Shown here piece by piece: positions 11,544 through 23,200 of a stretch of 64,000 bases of DNA (within the stretch, counting starts at the first letter, position 1; the number at the start of each line of letters is the position of its first letter). Origin of the DNA: Hormiphora californensis (taxonomy: Eukaryota; Ctenophora; Tentaculata; Cydippida; Pleurobrachiidae); the NCBI GenBank assembly GCA_020137815.1, contig CM035356.1, positions 132,001-196,000 on the forward strand. The letters are read 5' to 3'. The notes beneath the pieces were generated by a model, which was given only the letters and a program-made list of their open reading frames with translations, was not told the DNA's origin and did not search any database. The position numbers were made by a program, and so were the translations under genes.

Positions 11544-13238
11544 ATGTCAGAGAAGGGGAAACTAGTGTCGAATGGGGAACAGGAGCATAGCTACGGGAGC
11601 AGTGAGACTGGAGAGGAAACGAAAAAATTAGAAGATGTCTACGAAAAAATCGGTGAGAGTTTGGATGCTATGTGTGATATTATAATTATTATATTCCCTT
11701 CAAACTATAAAATTTCCCCAATCTAGGTGTTGGTCCAGCTCAGTACTTGTATTGGACATGTCTCAGTGTCATTACCTACTTTGATTTTTCTGAAATGGTT
11801 GTTATAGCAACTATAGTCCCCATTCTGAGGTGTGAATGGCAACTTGATATTGTATGGGAGACGATGATTAATGTTAGTTCATTCTTTTTCAGTGCCATAG
11901 GTACGTGTTAGAGTGGTGGGCAGGTACGGGTTAGCTTGTGTCATGTACTTCGCGACAGTTGTAGCCGGCTACTTCCGTGATGACACTAACAATGTTTCCC
12001 CTATATTTTACCTAATCAATGAACTGTCAGTTCTACCAGCTACCTCCCCCACCTTACTAATAAAGTTAACACTTTCAGCAGGTGCAATTCTTGGAAAACT
12101 GCCCGATATTTATGGTCGACGATTTATCCTCCTTATCTTCCTAGTATCTCTCTTCATCACAACTTGTGCGTCAGCAGTGGCCCAGACTAAATTACAATTC
12201 CTCATCACCAGGTGTCTTGTGGGTGTCTGTATGGGGGTAACATTCCCTACCGCCATCACATTCAGTACGGAGATTGTTCGTAGTAAGAACAGGGAAATCG
12301 GACCAAGCTGTATTACAGCAGTATGTAACCTGAGTGTGTTTGGGTGTGCTGTTCTTGCGTGGCTTCTCCTCAAAAAAATCGGCTGGAGATGGTTTATCGT
12401 CCTCAACGCCATTCCTCTAATCCCGTGTGCTTTATTTTTGTTCTTCCTTCCCGAGAGTCCGAGATACTTGGTTACGAGTGGCCAGGGTGCAGCCACTGCA
12501 TTAACTTGGATGGCAGCCAGAAATGGTGTCACCCTTGCCCCAGCTGACACCTCGGTGACAATCCATCAGGAGGCCCAACTAGGAGCCTGGTCAGATGTTC
12601 TCAGTGAAAAGTTTCGGAAGGAAACCATCCTATTATCAGCCATATTCTTTGGAAACCTCCTCATTCTCTTTGGTTTGATAGTCTTTGTCCCTCTAGCACT
12701 TTATTCTGGGTTCTGTGGGGGTGACCAGGAGGCCCCAGTTCACAAGTGTGAGGAGGTAGACCAGGGATCACTTCTTCGGTTGGCCCTCATAACCTCCGGA
12801 GCAGTTTTCTCTACATTTGCAGCATACATCGCTGCAGTAACACTCGGTAGGAAGGTTTCATTAAGGATTTTCTCAACTGGAGGATTCATCTCAACAATCT
12901 TCCTCTATCGATGCTTCTCCAAGATATTCACAGTTGTCGTGTTTTTTGTTATTAAGTTTCTACAAACCTCCCACAACGTTATTTCCCTTATCATTGTTCC
13001 GGAGTACTACCCAACGGCGTTCCGAAACGCAGCGATTGGGTTTATCAACAGTTGGGGTAAGTTAGGAGGGGTAATAGGTGCAGGACTTGTATATGTGCTG
13101 TTCTATATTAGCCCGTATTTAGTGGTCGGCATGTTTTCATCTGCTGCTCTGTTGGTCATGGCCTGTTCGTGGATCTGGGATAAAGAAACGAAGGACACGA
13201 AAATGAGTGACGTAATTGAAGAGCAGCAAATATCTTGA
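11544..13238 (+). CDS. MFS transporter, SVOP/SV2-like
   Basis: A 480-residue 12-helix solute carrier. Exons: 11544-11652, 11727-11900, 12079-13238. The second intron (11901-12078) is open in one frame and could be mistaken for coding, but joining exon 2 to 12079 restores TM1-TM2 continuity: SFFFSAI then AGAILGKLPDIYGRR, the MFS motif A. Other marks are RCLVGVCMG (TM4), KIGWRWFIVLNAIPLI and the signature LPESPRYL after TM6. A cytoplasmic N-terminus of about 40 residues is Ser/Glu-rich. The loop near residue 315 has several Cys. The fold resembles SVOP, SV2 and SLC22 carriers; the substrate cannot be read from sequence. An AATAAA lies 20 nt after the stop. Divergent neighbour VAMP7 is a vesicle SNARE, which may be coincidence. 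Confidence 0.88.
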
Positions 13239-13257
13239 GACTGCAGCTTTAACGGAA

Positions 13258-13263
13258 AATAAA
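13258..13263 (+). terminator. Poly(A) signal of MFS gene
   Basis: AATAAA 20 nt downstream of the TGA at 13236-13238, followed by a T-rich stretch. It makes the 3' UTR very short. Confidence 0.6.
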
Positions 13264-13628
13264 AAGAATCAAACTTTTTGAATTCGGATAATTTTAATTT
13301 TATTCTATCACATTTGAATGTTTGATACCATAAATTATGATTTACAAATACAAACACGTGTGTTTGTATTTGTACAGTACTCCAGGGAAATTGTATTGCC
13401 CTGTCGAGTTCTCCTGAGGACCCACTCCCCACAAACCACAGTAAATTAGAATTTCGGTATAAAATAGCTAACCTGTAGCCCTGCAACAGGTCCGGTCGCA
13501 GGTTCACTGTCTACTCTGGCTTTCGGGATTGCACACCACCAAAACATTTTTCAAAAAGAAAAATAAACATTTTACCAAATTGATTATTGACCAAACCAAA
13601 GCGTGAAAAACTGAAAAATTGGCCTATA

Positions 13629-13768
13629 GTGGAAGCTCTTACGGTGTTCCCACGACCGTGGGAAAAGAGAGATATATAGAAATACTAAGAGAGAGAAATT
13701 TCTCTCTCTTAGTATTTCTATCTATCTCTCTTTTCCCACGGTCGTGGGAATACCGTAAGAGCTTCCAC
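13629..13768. mobile_element. Near-perfect hairpin MITE, 140 bp
   Basis: GTGGAAGCTCTTACGGT at the left is mirrored at the right and flanked by TA on both sides. The arms continue through CCCACGACCGTGGGAAAAG to a GAGAGAAATTTCTCTC centre. A fragment of the same end (GTAAGAGCTTCCA) sits at about 16849-16861. Confidence 0.85.
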
Positions 13769-13984
13769 TACTACGCTACATGGCTATTAGCAGTCTCCAA
13801 AAATTTAGGAAAAATGCACACACTAGGGGACTGCAGTGCATGCATCGTGGAAAGATAAAGACATTTTTGTTCAAAACAAGATTATTTGCACTATACGGTC
13901 AAACATGGTTTTCTAGCAATGTTTTGAGGTAAAAGAGATAGAAATGTCAAATTGATATATAATTATACAGATAAAAAAGCGATA

Positions 13985-14215
13985 CAATAGATGCCTCCCC
14001 CAAATGATGTTCCATATACCGTATCGTCTCACACTGCTAATGAGGCTCCCCCGAATCATAGTGTTTTGTAACCCGTATCGTCTCACACTGCCAATAAGGC
14101 GTCCCGGAATCGTGTCACATATCCATCACCCTAATTTGAAACACTAACAAAATTTGTTAGTGCACTAACAAATTTGGTAGTGACGTCACTAACAAAATTT
14201 CCTAATAGTGCCGAA
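13985..14215. repeat. Short tandem duplications
   Basis: GTATCGTCTCACACTG occurs twice 54 bp apart (14021, 14075). CACTAACAAA-type words repeat four times in both orientations around 14140-14200. No gene seen between 13264 and 14290. Confidence 0.55.
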
Positions 14216-14294
14216 AGGATGCGGAGCAAGGGGAAAGAGCTTCAGAATTACTAAGTAAGTAGCTAGAACAAATGTTAATTCTGAGAAAGAAGAG

Positions 14295-14558
14295 ATGAAG
14301 CAGAAGTACGAGGAAGTGGTTGATGGAATGTCATTTTCTCAAGAACATGTTACTCTGGTAAAAGAGGAACTACATCAGCGAATCGAGGACAGTGACTCGA
14401 AGATCCTCGAGTTGGAGGACGTAATATCGAAACAGGCCGAGATGATTAGCATTTACAAGCAAATGTCTGAGGAGGTCACAGGCGGTTACTGCAATATGAC
14501 AGATGTGGAGTGTGTGAGAAATGATCTAAACGATGATTGGACAACCCGAAAGAGTTAA
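14295..14558 (+). CDS. Short coiled-coil ORF, uncertain
   Basis: Eighty-seven codons, Glu/Lys-rich with heptad-like spacing (KEELHQRIEDSDSKILELED). It may be a fragment of a LINE ORF1 coiled coil, as such elements lie on both sides, or a chance frame. No splice partners or domain seen. Confidence 0.25.
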   Translation: MKQKYEEVVDGMSFSQEHVTLVKEELHQRIEDSDSKILELEDVISKQAEMISIYKQMSEEVTGGYCNMTDVECVRNDLNDDWTTRKS

Positions 14559-14683
14559 AACCACTGGGACCGCCTACAGTCTGCACCTTTGATCCTTAAT
14601 CCGCATTTGTAGATGCTCTCACCGGTTTACGGTTATGCTCTGAAATGTGACCGGCTTGTGGTCGGCAGATGGATCACTGAACA

Positions 14684-15129
14684 TTTTTTCCCTGCCCGGG
14701 TGAATGCCGAAGGCATTCACCCGGATGCCTTTTTACTTTGTAAAAAGGCATAGCAGGGTTAGAATTCGAAAACGACATTTTGGTATACTAACTAATCGGT
14801 AGAGGGACATTTTTTGGTCACACTTTCGTTGCGAGGGCAACGGTGTAGCAACAAGAGCCGCGCACACAGTTACGAGCTGCTCCTTCATAAACCACTTCAA
14901 TGGCACGTTTTCAGGAAATGTGTGGCGCGCAATGTGGCGGCGTGGCGCGCAATTTAGTGCTACTAAAACACAAGGATTTGCTCTATACTGTTTGTTTGAT
15001 ATATAAATGATCGGGATTTTGTGTCCCGCTCGCTGCTATAGCGGATCTAGTCATGATTTCCTTTCTTCGTAGATTCACACGGCAGGGAAATTCAGCATTA
15101 TGTTAGAACATAATGCAATTAATCTTGTT
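14684..15129. mobile_element. Hairpin-ended repeat, copy B
   Basis: Starts TTTTTTCCCTGCCCGGG followed by the GAATGCCGAAGGCATTC hairpin and an AAAAAGGCATAGCAGGG return strand. Ends AGGGAAATTCAGCATTATG, the inverse CATAATGC, then AATTAATCTTGTT. The best-preserved copy of the family; 446 bp, non-coding. Confidence 0.82.
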
Positions 15130-15518
15130 ACAGTTTACTGCTCGTAGGTTCAACGGCTGGACGCTTCTTTTCATTTTTCAAGGTCAAGGAGTTAAGTAAC
15201 AAAATAACAAATTAATTAATTTCAGTGCCTTCTTCCTCGGTTCCTCTTCAATCCTCAGGTCACCAGTTTAGTGTGCGCCAAAGTTTATCTGGTAGGAAAT
15301 GTAAATGTAAATGTAATATAATCATTTATATATACCACTTTATAGTGTAAAATAATGGAGCACGCACCAATAATAATAAATAATAATAAAAATGACAGTT
15401 TATATCCCGCACTGACACAGTTTGTATACAGACAACTCGTTTTCCTTAATTTGAAAGGGACTGCAGTAGACTGCCTGCTCCTAGCACGGTTCTCTGATAA
15501 CGGTGAGTTAGTGGGGAA

Positions 15519-16475
15519 CTATCCCACTTGGATAAGATTATTACGGATGAAGTAGCAGCCGTCAGGATCTTCTGATCGTATCCGCTTCAAAGTGGACCTT
15601 AGAGCTTTTTGCTCTTTCAGTTCAGAGGGCGTAAGATCCGGAGAGAGATAAACAGCCGAAAACTGTTTGGAGTCTTTGAGGTTTCGTGCCTTTCTGAGGA
15701 GTGCGAGGAGAGTCGCTCTCTTCTCCAGGGATACTAAGAGCGGTCTAGGGCGCTTCTCATTTCTTTCGCCGATGCGTTTCATCGTAGTCACTTTCGGTTT
15801 CTCAATTAATTCCTCAAAAAGTTCGTCTAAAGTAGTTTTAGCTACTCTATCGGTTGTTTCTGGGAGACCAAACACAACCATGTTCTTCTCTCTTCCGGGC
15901 TGTTGGACGGGAGTAGGATGATTCACTGGTAGTGGTTTTCCCACTTTGGGGGAGGTTGCAGCACAATTCTGTGCTAGCACAGTAGAGTAGGCTTTCACCT
16001 TCTGCACCGATGCTGTCACTGTACTGAGTTGTTGCTTCTGGTGGTTGATAACCGTTTGCTGAAGCTCGATTACGTTAACCCGATGGCGGTCAAGTTCTTC
16101 TTTACATTCACGCAGCTGTTTCTCGAGGTTTTCCACACTGATAACCGTTTCAAAATTGTTCATTGTTGCTCGGGCAAGTTTCATACTGGAGAGAAAAATA
16201 CGCGAAGTAGCCTCGATTATTTCACTCGTAGTTCGGTCCTTGAGACAATGTCTAAAGTACGAACCCCAGTGCTTGCTAGGCGAAGCTAAGCTGTCGTTGG
16301 TTAACATTGAATCGGGTGCAGCTTGAATCGATCTATAACATTGAGTAAACTCATCTGGTGTGATGCTCGTCGTGTTGTCCGAATTCAACAGGTAAACTTC
16401 AGAAACAAAGTCATCCACCGTCTCTTCTAATCGTTTTATCATAGGGTTATCGCCCTCGTACTTCGCTTCCGACAT
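15519..16475 (-). CDS. LINE ORF1 protein (coiled coil, RRM-like)
   Basis: An intact ORF of 318 residues from the ATG in MSEAKYEG. An N-terminal helical region leads to a coiled coil at about residues 115-165 (LEKQLRECKEELDRHR, LQQTVINHQKQQL). An RRM/CTD-like part follows, with EKNMVVFGLPETTD, RIGERNEKRPRPLLVSLE and AVYLSPDLTPSELKEQKALR. This arrangement is that of RNA-binding ORF1 chaperones of CR1/L2-like LINEs. No zinc knuckles. The gene is a transposon protein, not a host gene. The absence of stops suggests it is young or selected. Confidence 0.8.
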   Translation of the reverse strand: MSEAKYEGDNPMIKRLEETVDDFVSEVYLLNSDNTTSITPDEFTQCYRSIQAAPDSMLTNDSLASPSKHWGSYFRHCLKDRTTSEIIEATSRIFLSSMKLARATMNNFETVISVENLEKQLRECKEELDRHRVNVIELQQTVINHQKQQLSTVTASVQKVKAYSTVLAQNCAATSPKVGKPLPVNHPTPVQQPGREKNMVVFGLPETTDRVAKTTLDELFEELIEKPKVTTMKRIGERNEKRPRPLLVSLEKRATLLALLRKARNLKDSKQFSAVYLSPDLTPSELKEQKALRSTLKRIRSEDPDGCYFIRNNLIQVG

Positions 16476-16531
16476 TATCAACGTTTCGTTTTTCTGCCCT
16501 TCGGGGCTGTTACATCGGATTCATCTTCCTG

Positions 16532-16566
16532 CTCAAATTAATTTGTTTAAAGTAGTGTTGAAAAGT
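16532..16566 (-). other. 35-nt spliced-leader-like sequence, copy 1
   Basis: On the minus strand it starts ACTTTTCAACAC, continues TACTTTAAACAAATT and ends AATTTGAG. It begins the ORF1-only LINE. The same 35 bases occur at 38256-38290, 44783-44817 and 60465-60499 with one variable base four from the end; similarity stops after GAG. Confidence 0.75.
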
Positions 16567-16613
16567 TTGAAACCAACAGCCTACGCTTGACATACTCGCT
16601 CACTTTCAAAAGT

Positions 16614-17020
16614 GGTATGTCAAGGCCTAACAGCTAACTCCAACCCAAACCCCAACCCTAACCCTAACCCTACTTTAGCCCTAACCCAAAAAACCGTTTG
16701 CCAATTGCCAGCACTCACGAAACACTCAGATTTTAACGCTGGCCCACGTGATAAATTTGAAAAAAAAACCACGCGCAGCCCAGATTTTATTTGTCAGCAC
16801 TGCGGCGCACAGAAACGCCGCAGAAACGCCGCGCGCGTGGGAAAAACCGTAAGAGCTTCCATTAGCAACCGGGCCGGGCCGGGCCCCCTTTAAAATAGGC
16901 CAGCGTTAAAATCTGGGTGTTTTGGGAGTGCTGACAAACGGTTTTTTAGGGTTAGGGCTAAAGTAGGGTTAGGGTTAGGGTTGGCGTTTGGGTTGGGGTT
17001 AGGTCTTGACATTCCCTACC
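16614..17020. mobile_element. Foldback with telomere-like (TTAGGG) tracts
   Basis: A palindrome whose arms carry CCCTAACCCTAACCC-type repeats (about 16650-16690) on the left and the TTAGGG inverse (about 16947-16985) on the right, around a GC-rich centre of GGGCCGGGCC. Arms also share CCAGCGTTAAAATCTG and AAACGGTTTTTTAGGGTTAG. TTAGGG is the ancestral animal telomere repeat. Lies upstream of the DED gene. Confidence 0.75.
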
Positions 17021-17274
17021 ATATGAACTTTGAATCAGCCAAAACGGTTGAGTGGTTTGGCGGTTAGAGCCATTTTAGTGAATCAACTTTTTTGGCAGCG
17101 CGCACCTGTAAACAGGCCTCCAAACACCCAGATCGTAACGGCGCCCTTTAAAATACTTAGTAGTAAACGCTGAACTTTTTTAGGGAACCCTGTCGATTCT
17201 AGACTCGAGTGATATTTAATGATCCATTAATACATTCGTTTAAATTTTTACTCACTCTGATCGTTTCTAGAAAG

Positions 17275-20200
17275 ATGGCGGAGGTTCTAGATCCTATGAC
17301 ACTCATGCTGTACGAGCTACACTCCAATATTTCGTCCAAAGAACTCAGAACACTTACTGCAGTTACCAATGCGCCACATGATATAAGGTACTAGTAAATC
17401 ACCTTAATTTACTATTTGTTTTTTAAACAAGAATAATTGTGGTATGGTGTCTTACCACCTGATTTCCACGCATAGAATATAATCTGGCATGTCCCAGTTG
17501 CCACGCCTGCTTCTAATTGGACACTGATACGTGAGCCGGTGCAGCTGATTCCAGTTGTCTAATGTCAGTTGTCAACATGGATTAATATCAGCTCTTTTTC
17601 CTAAACCCTATGCCTTTTTGCAAAAAGCATCCAGGTGAAGGATTTAGGAATTTCCTAAAAAAGTAACATTCGGACACTTTCTTAACTTTTTAGATGTGAA
17701 ATAGAGGACGGTCTAGATCTGTTTAGTTATCTTAATGAAGAGGATCTTCTTTACAAAGACTATCTCATCATGCTCGCCAATAGTCTCGGTATAAATTCGG
17801 CAATTTAATAGTAAATGTTCAAACCTCCATGCATTTGTGGTACATACTCTCTCTACTACTATGCTAGTAAACATTTGTAAATGGTAACGGTATCCGTGTC
17901 ATAATATGTAATACATACAATGTTTGTGCTAGTACATACATGTATACTTTCCCCGTTATAGAACGAAAGGATTTAGTTGAGACCATTGATCGGTTTTATA
18001 GCGAGGACTGGAAGGAATCTGCGTTTGCATTCACTACGGAAATATTTCTCAAGACAGGTATACTTTCCTCCGTCGTGCATCCACACATTCAGATATTTGT
18101 TGAATTTTCAGCTGTACATAACTGTTATACTGAGCTGCTGCAGTATTCACAAGCACGGTTAGCACAGTTTACAACCTGCAAATGTCTGTATTATATACCG
18201 CATGACTAATGTATGAGTCCATGGTGAGTAGTGGGTAGGTACTGGATTACCAAACAACACTAATCCTAATTGTCTAGTGGTGTGCAGGTGAAGTACCAGT
18301 TGTTTCTCGGAGCTCATTCCGTACCACTGAGATATCTAACAAATATTCATATGACATTGCACTACAATACACCACCCTGGATTCAGACTTTGCTATTGCA
18401 TTGACACAGGTTAGTGTTAGCTTTTAATTGCACTTGATATACGGCTCTTAGTATTAGTTTATTGAAAATAAGTAGGTATCACTTACCATTGCCAATGCAA
18501 TCTCCCAGGGTCTCAAGGAGAGAGGGGTCAAGGTATGCGAGGGAGAATTCGAGGAGGGACAACTTCAGGCACGATATATTTTGGTAGTTCTATCCAAGCA
18601 GTATTTCACACAAGGTCTTCAGGATCATCTCCTCCCTATCCTGGTGGGTGTTTACTATGGAAGATTTGTAGGTATACCTAACGGGTGTTACACATTTGAA
18701 ACAGCTGTAAAATTTTCCCTTTTGAGATACAGCTTCGGGCCAGTTATAGAGCGATTTTTCAGACAATTTTGAATCGGAATAATACGTATGCCGGCAAAAA
18801 CTAAACTGTTCATTTTCATTGCGATATCGCATCATTTCCTCTTGTCACACCAAAGCATGTAGTACGGAGTGTTACAATATAACAACAGTTATTATAGGAG
18901 TAACATCAAAATGCTTTCTGTGGCTTAACAGTGATGCTCCGTCATATTGGCCGCCCGCATCAAGCATCGCCCAAAGCTTTGTCCACGACGTCTAGCAGGC
19001 AGTTCGCGGGCATTGAATGCTCCTTTTTTTGCGTCGTTGAAAAGGCTTTGGGCGGCGCTGTGCGGGCAGGGTGGTGGCCAGTACACTTGCCTCCCATGTA
19101 TTAAGGTCCAGGTGCGGGCCGCCAATTTCACGGAGTACCACTGTAAAATATGAGTAAAACACTTTACTGTTCGCAGAGAGAGGAGGTGAATCCGGCCGCT
19201 TCATTGCAGCGGATATTCCCTGTCTTAGTTGGATTAACTCCTGAGTCACTTGAGGATCTGTGTCCTGAATTCAACTTAATCTCTCAATTCTCTGCAATAT
19301 CAGGTATGCTTGCCTTGCTCGACCCTGTCTCATTGCGCCCCACACGGTGAAAAATGAAAAATAGTTTAACAAAACAAAGGTATGCTATGTGATATTGTGA
19401 TTAACAAGATAAACAACGATATAATGGTACTAAATCAAATAAATTGACAGAAGCTTTCGAGATCACTGTGTATCACGTCTTCAGCTATAATGAGAGTGAG
19501 GGTGGTAGTCCTTATAAGGGAGGAGAAGAGATAGGTGATCCAGAGGGAGGAGATGTGGTTAGGAAGGAGAGGTGATCCAGGGAGGGGAGGTAAGTGATCC
19601 AGGGAGGAGAGCAGCTAGGAAGCGGTAGGTGATCCGAACTTGGAGATGTTGCTGGGTCTAGGACGGAAGGAAGAGGTGATCCGAGGAAGGAGGGAGTTCC
19701 ACTGAGGATTGATGGCGGGTCCCTTGAGGGTACGGTTGACTTCAGGTTTGAGGATGGTAATGGCAGCGTGTTCTAGGAGATCCAAGTGGGAAGAGGATGG
19801 AGCAGTAGTTAGGATTTCCGTGTTGTTCCAGCCAATGGTGTGTGAAGATTTTAGGGCATGTAGGGCAGGGGCGGATTTGATGTTTCCATAGGAATTAGTA
19901 GAGTTATCAAGGCGGTGATGGCGCTCGTGTTCCGTGATGCGAGTAAGAACAGGTCGTTTGGTTTGGCCAATGTAGGAAGCAGGACAGTCCAGACAGGGAA
20001 TACGGTAGATAACGTTGCACGTTGAAGAAGAGGGAGTAGAGGATTTGGTACGGGTGAGGGTGTTCCTAATGGAGGTAGAAGAAGAAGAGAAGGATACAGC
20101 GATGTTGTAGCGGTTGAGGATCCTCTTCAGTGGGTTGGCCAGGTCAGGATGATAAGGAAGGGAGATCCTGTGGATGATGCGTTGAGAGTCTCTCCATTCA

Positions 20201-23200
20201 CGGTCGAAGTCACCAATAGTGGGTTTCCTGTGTAGTTTATCACGTACAGAGTCCATCAGGGTGGTTGTCTCGTGAGGAGGGAATCCATTAGCCAGGCAGA
20301 TAGAGTAGACGGTGTCGAGTTCCTGTTCCACATGTTGAGGAGAGCAGAGAGTGTAGGCACGTCTGGTGAGGGACTGGATGACGGAGCGTCGAGTAGAGGC
20401 TGGGGTAGAGGAGTTGTATTTCAGGTAGAGGTTGGTGTGGGTAGGTTTCCTGTAGATAGACGTAGAAAGATCAGGGTGGATGAGGACATCAAGATAGGGT
20501 AGGTAGCCATCCTTGGGGTGTTCAATGGTGTACTGGAGGTCAGAAGAGAGGGAGTTGATGTGGTGTTATAGGAAGGCGGTAGCGTGATATTGTGATGTTA
20601 CTCATTGAGGTCATGTCGTTGGGAAAACATCAACTTATCTCAGCACTCAGCAGTAATAGTATGTACATACTTATAACCAAAATCCAGGTAGACGAACTCT
20701 AACTTTTTTAAATGATGTCTATTGTCTAATCAAACAAGTGAAATTGTGACGCTATAAAGTTTCCACCGCCATTCTCGGCCCCATACTGTCTCCTGATCCT
20801 GTGATCGCTGTTACCTTAGTCATAAAATATCTCAACAACACTATTCTCGCATTAGGCGACATAAGAAGGTAAATCACTGGATTGAGGATAGATGTCAGAC
20901 AAGGACTTACTACCCAAACCATAAATTCATTCATTATCAACCTCCATATAGGCATGTTTGACGCTACTACGCTGTCATCTTCGTCATCCCCCCAAAACGT
21001 GACATTGAAAATAATAATTGTTACCCACAAACATGACAATGAGTTTAGGATCAGGACTTTAAGGGTGCTACTCAGGGGAAGGGGTACACCCGCAATAGGG
21101 CGGATGTGCCTCCAAAACAGGTGTATTATAGTCAGTATCCCACAGATACAGCCGATAGCAACAATCAGAAGATAATATCCCGTACATCCTGCCTTCCAGA
21201 TAACTCGACGTGTCGTGGTTGTGTTCCAGCCCAGGCTTATTACCGCATCATACCCCATTATTTGTGTGACAGTATTGACGTAGATGTAGAGAACTTCGCC
21301 AGTCATGAGACACACCATATCAACTAATAGGGGAAGGATCGCCCCTATTACTAAACCCCAAACTACCGCCCTTTCTGGGATGTAGAGGTATGGAAACTGG
21401 ATCTGAAGGAATCGTATCGTTGAGAACAAACTCGTAGTGACAACAGGTACTAGAGTGAAGACACCGTTGATATAGGTGAACACAGATTTCCAGCTCCACG
21501 GCTCAATAACCTCCATATACATGTAGTAGGAGTTGTTGCAGATGGGAGCTTGTAGGGTGTCCTCGTAGCACGATTCTAACTTGCCAGGCCATAGCCCCGT
21601 CATCATGCGTGTTGATATGATGGGCATCCCAAGGAGGTCCATACCAGATAGGATCATGTACAGTGTTCGGGCAATGGAGGCCGGTTTTCTGTAGTTGTGA
21701 AGTAGAATGGTGAAGTTGAGCGGACACGAAATACAGGGAAGGAAGAGGAAGAATAGGAATAGAGTGAAGTCAGGATTTGACGTACCCCCTTCACTGAATA
21801 TTGCCATGATTATTACTCAACTGTCAAAAGGATAAGGGTTGTAAGTAATAGGTAGTCAGAGTGACTAGCGTGTGAAGAAGAAAACCCCCATCGCATGATG
21901 GAGAATATAAATATTTATATTCTACAAAACCGAATATATTACAAAACCTTCCTGTATGCAGCGAAGCAACCTGTAGCTACTCAAAGTAAAACTGTGGTCT
22001 TCTGTGAGGCTTTCGGGGTTCTGTTTTCACTTCTCAAGAACCTTCATTGTAAGAAAACTGCAAAATTTTCCAATCGTAGTTATTCTAGGAAGGCCTAATC
22101 TGGAGTATTACACGGTCGCTTGTAGTGGGAATACTGTAATGGAAAACGGAGACACTGTATGAAGACGCGCAACCGCGTCCAATCGGCGCGGTAGTACGTG
22201 CTGACCACAAAGTACTTTTAACAGATTGTTGACAAAAGCACTCGCGCGTTACGCAAATTCCGCGCAGATTACTGTATTCTGCGTTACAGTATTTTCACTG
22301 CAAGCAGCACTGTAACATAGCTAAGAAGAAAATGCAACTAAGTAAGACAGAAATGATAGAGGATCGTTTGATTCTGTACAGCTGGCAATTGGCATACACC
22401 TGTAAACATACGACCATCATGCCATAGCTAGAGTCTATACCTTTTTTAGTTATAAGCCTGTATTGCGGAAGGACTCATATCTGATATCACTATCAGAATC
22501 GAAGGGAATGTTGTACATTGACCTACCCCAATTTCCATTTGTTGCCACTAGACTACTATTGTACAGGTATAGCAGAGGTGATACGATTAGTGAGTATGAC
22601 AGTACGGAACAGACTGAAGATAACAGTCAGTCAGAACTACCACCCTGCAGTGGTACTAAAGTGCACCTCTAGAGCACAATCAGGTAACTATCAGCTGTAC
22701 TTTAATTACATTCGGAGCTTACTTTGTTAATACGTAATTATAAGTCATAACTTGATCTACCAAACCCTTGCTGCAGAGCACAGTATGAGCCATAACCTCA
22801 TAACTTGTATATTCAGGGAAAAACCAGTCGTTTGAAGTTGGCCTGGCTGAGAGAGATAGTTTCACTGTCAGTAGATCGGAAAACAGCATCCTTTTTAGAG
22901 GAGATAAAGGTGAGTTTATCTATCAATTTTGGTGGTTACAAGGGTGGGGTAACATGCTGGTAAATGCACACAAAAGACACTACCCGTCTTCGTGCTATTA
23001 GCCTTGATGCACATGCGACTGTCTAAGCTTCGCTCCCCGTTGACATTGCCTGAAACCGGCTCAAGCGTGTGTTCATGTGTATTGATTGAATCCCGGTACT
23101 CCAAGACCCCATGAACAAACACAATGAATTTATATTGTTTCCTCATTCATATTATCTTGTTTTTTCTTCTTGTCACATTACAGTCTACCCTACAGCTCAG

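Larger units (their letters stand above)
15367..16566 (-). mobile_element. ORF1-only LINE derivative with 5' 35-mer and (ATT)n tail
   Basis: Reading on the minus strand: the 35-nt shared 5' sequence (16532-16566), a short leader, a complete ORF1 (15519-16475), about 130 bp of 3' sequence and an (ATT)n tail at about 15369-15391. The 3' end shares GCRGGATATAA then ATT repeats with the full LINE at 33331-38290. There is no ORF2, so it must have moved in trans. Confidence 0.75.

Noticed and set aside
11913-12078. N-terminal extension of the MFS ORF beginning at 11913
   Set aside because: It is intron sequence: a GTACGT donor at 11901 and a TTTCAG acceptor ending at 12078 restore MFS motif A continuity and phase.
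12110-12550. Minus-strand ORF of 146 residues
   Set aside because: Antisense shadow of the MFS exon.
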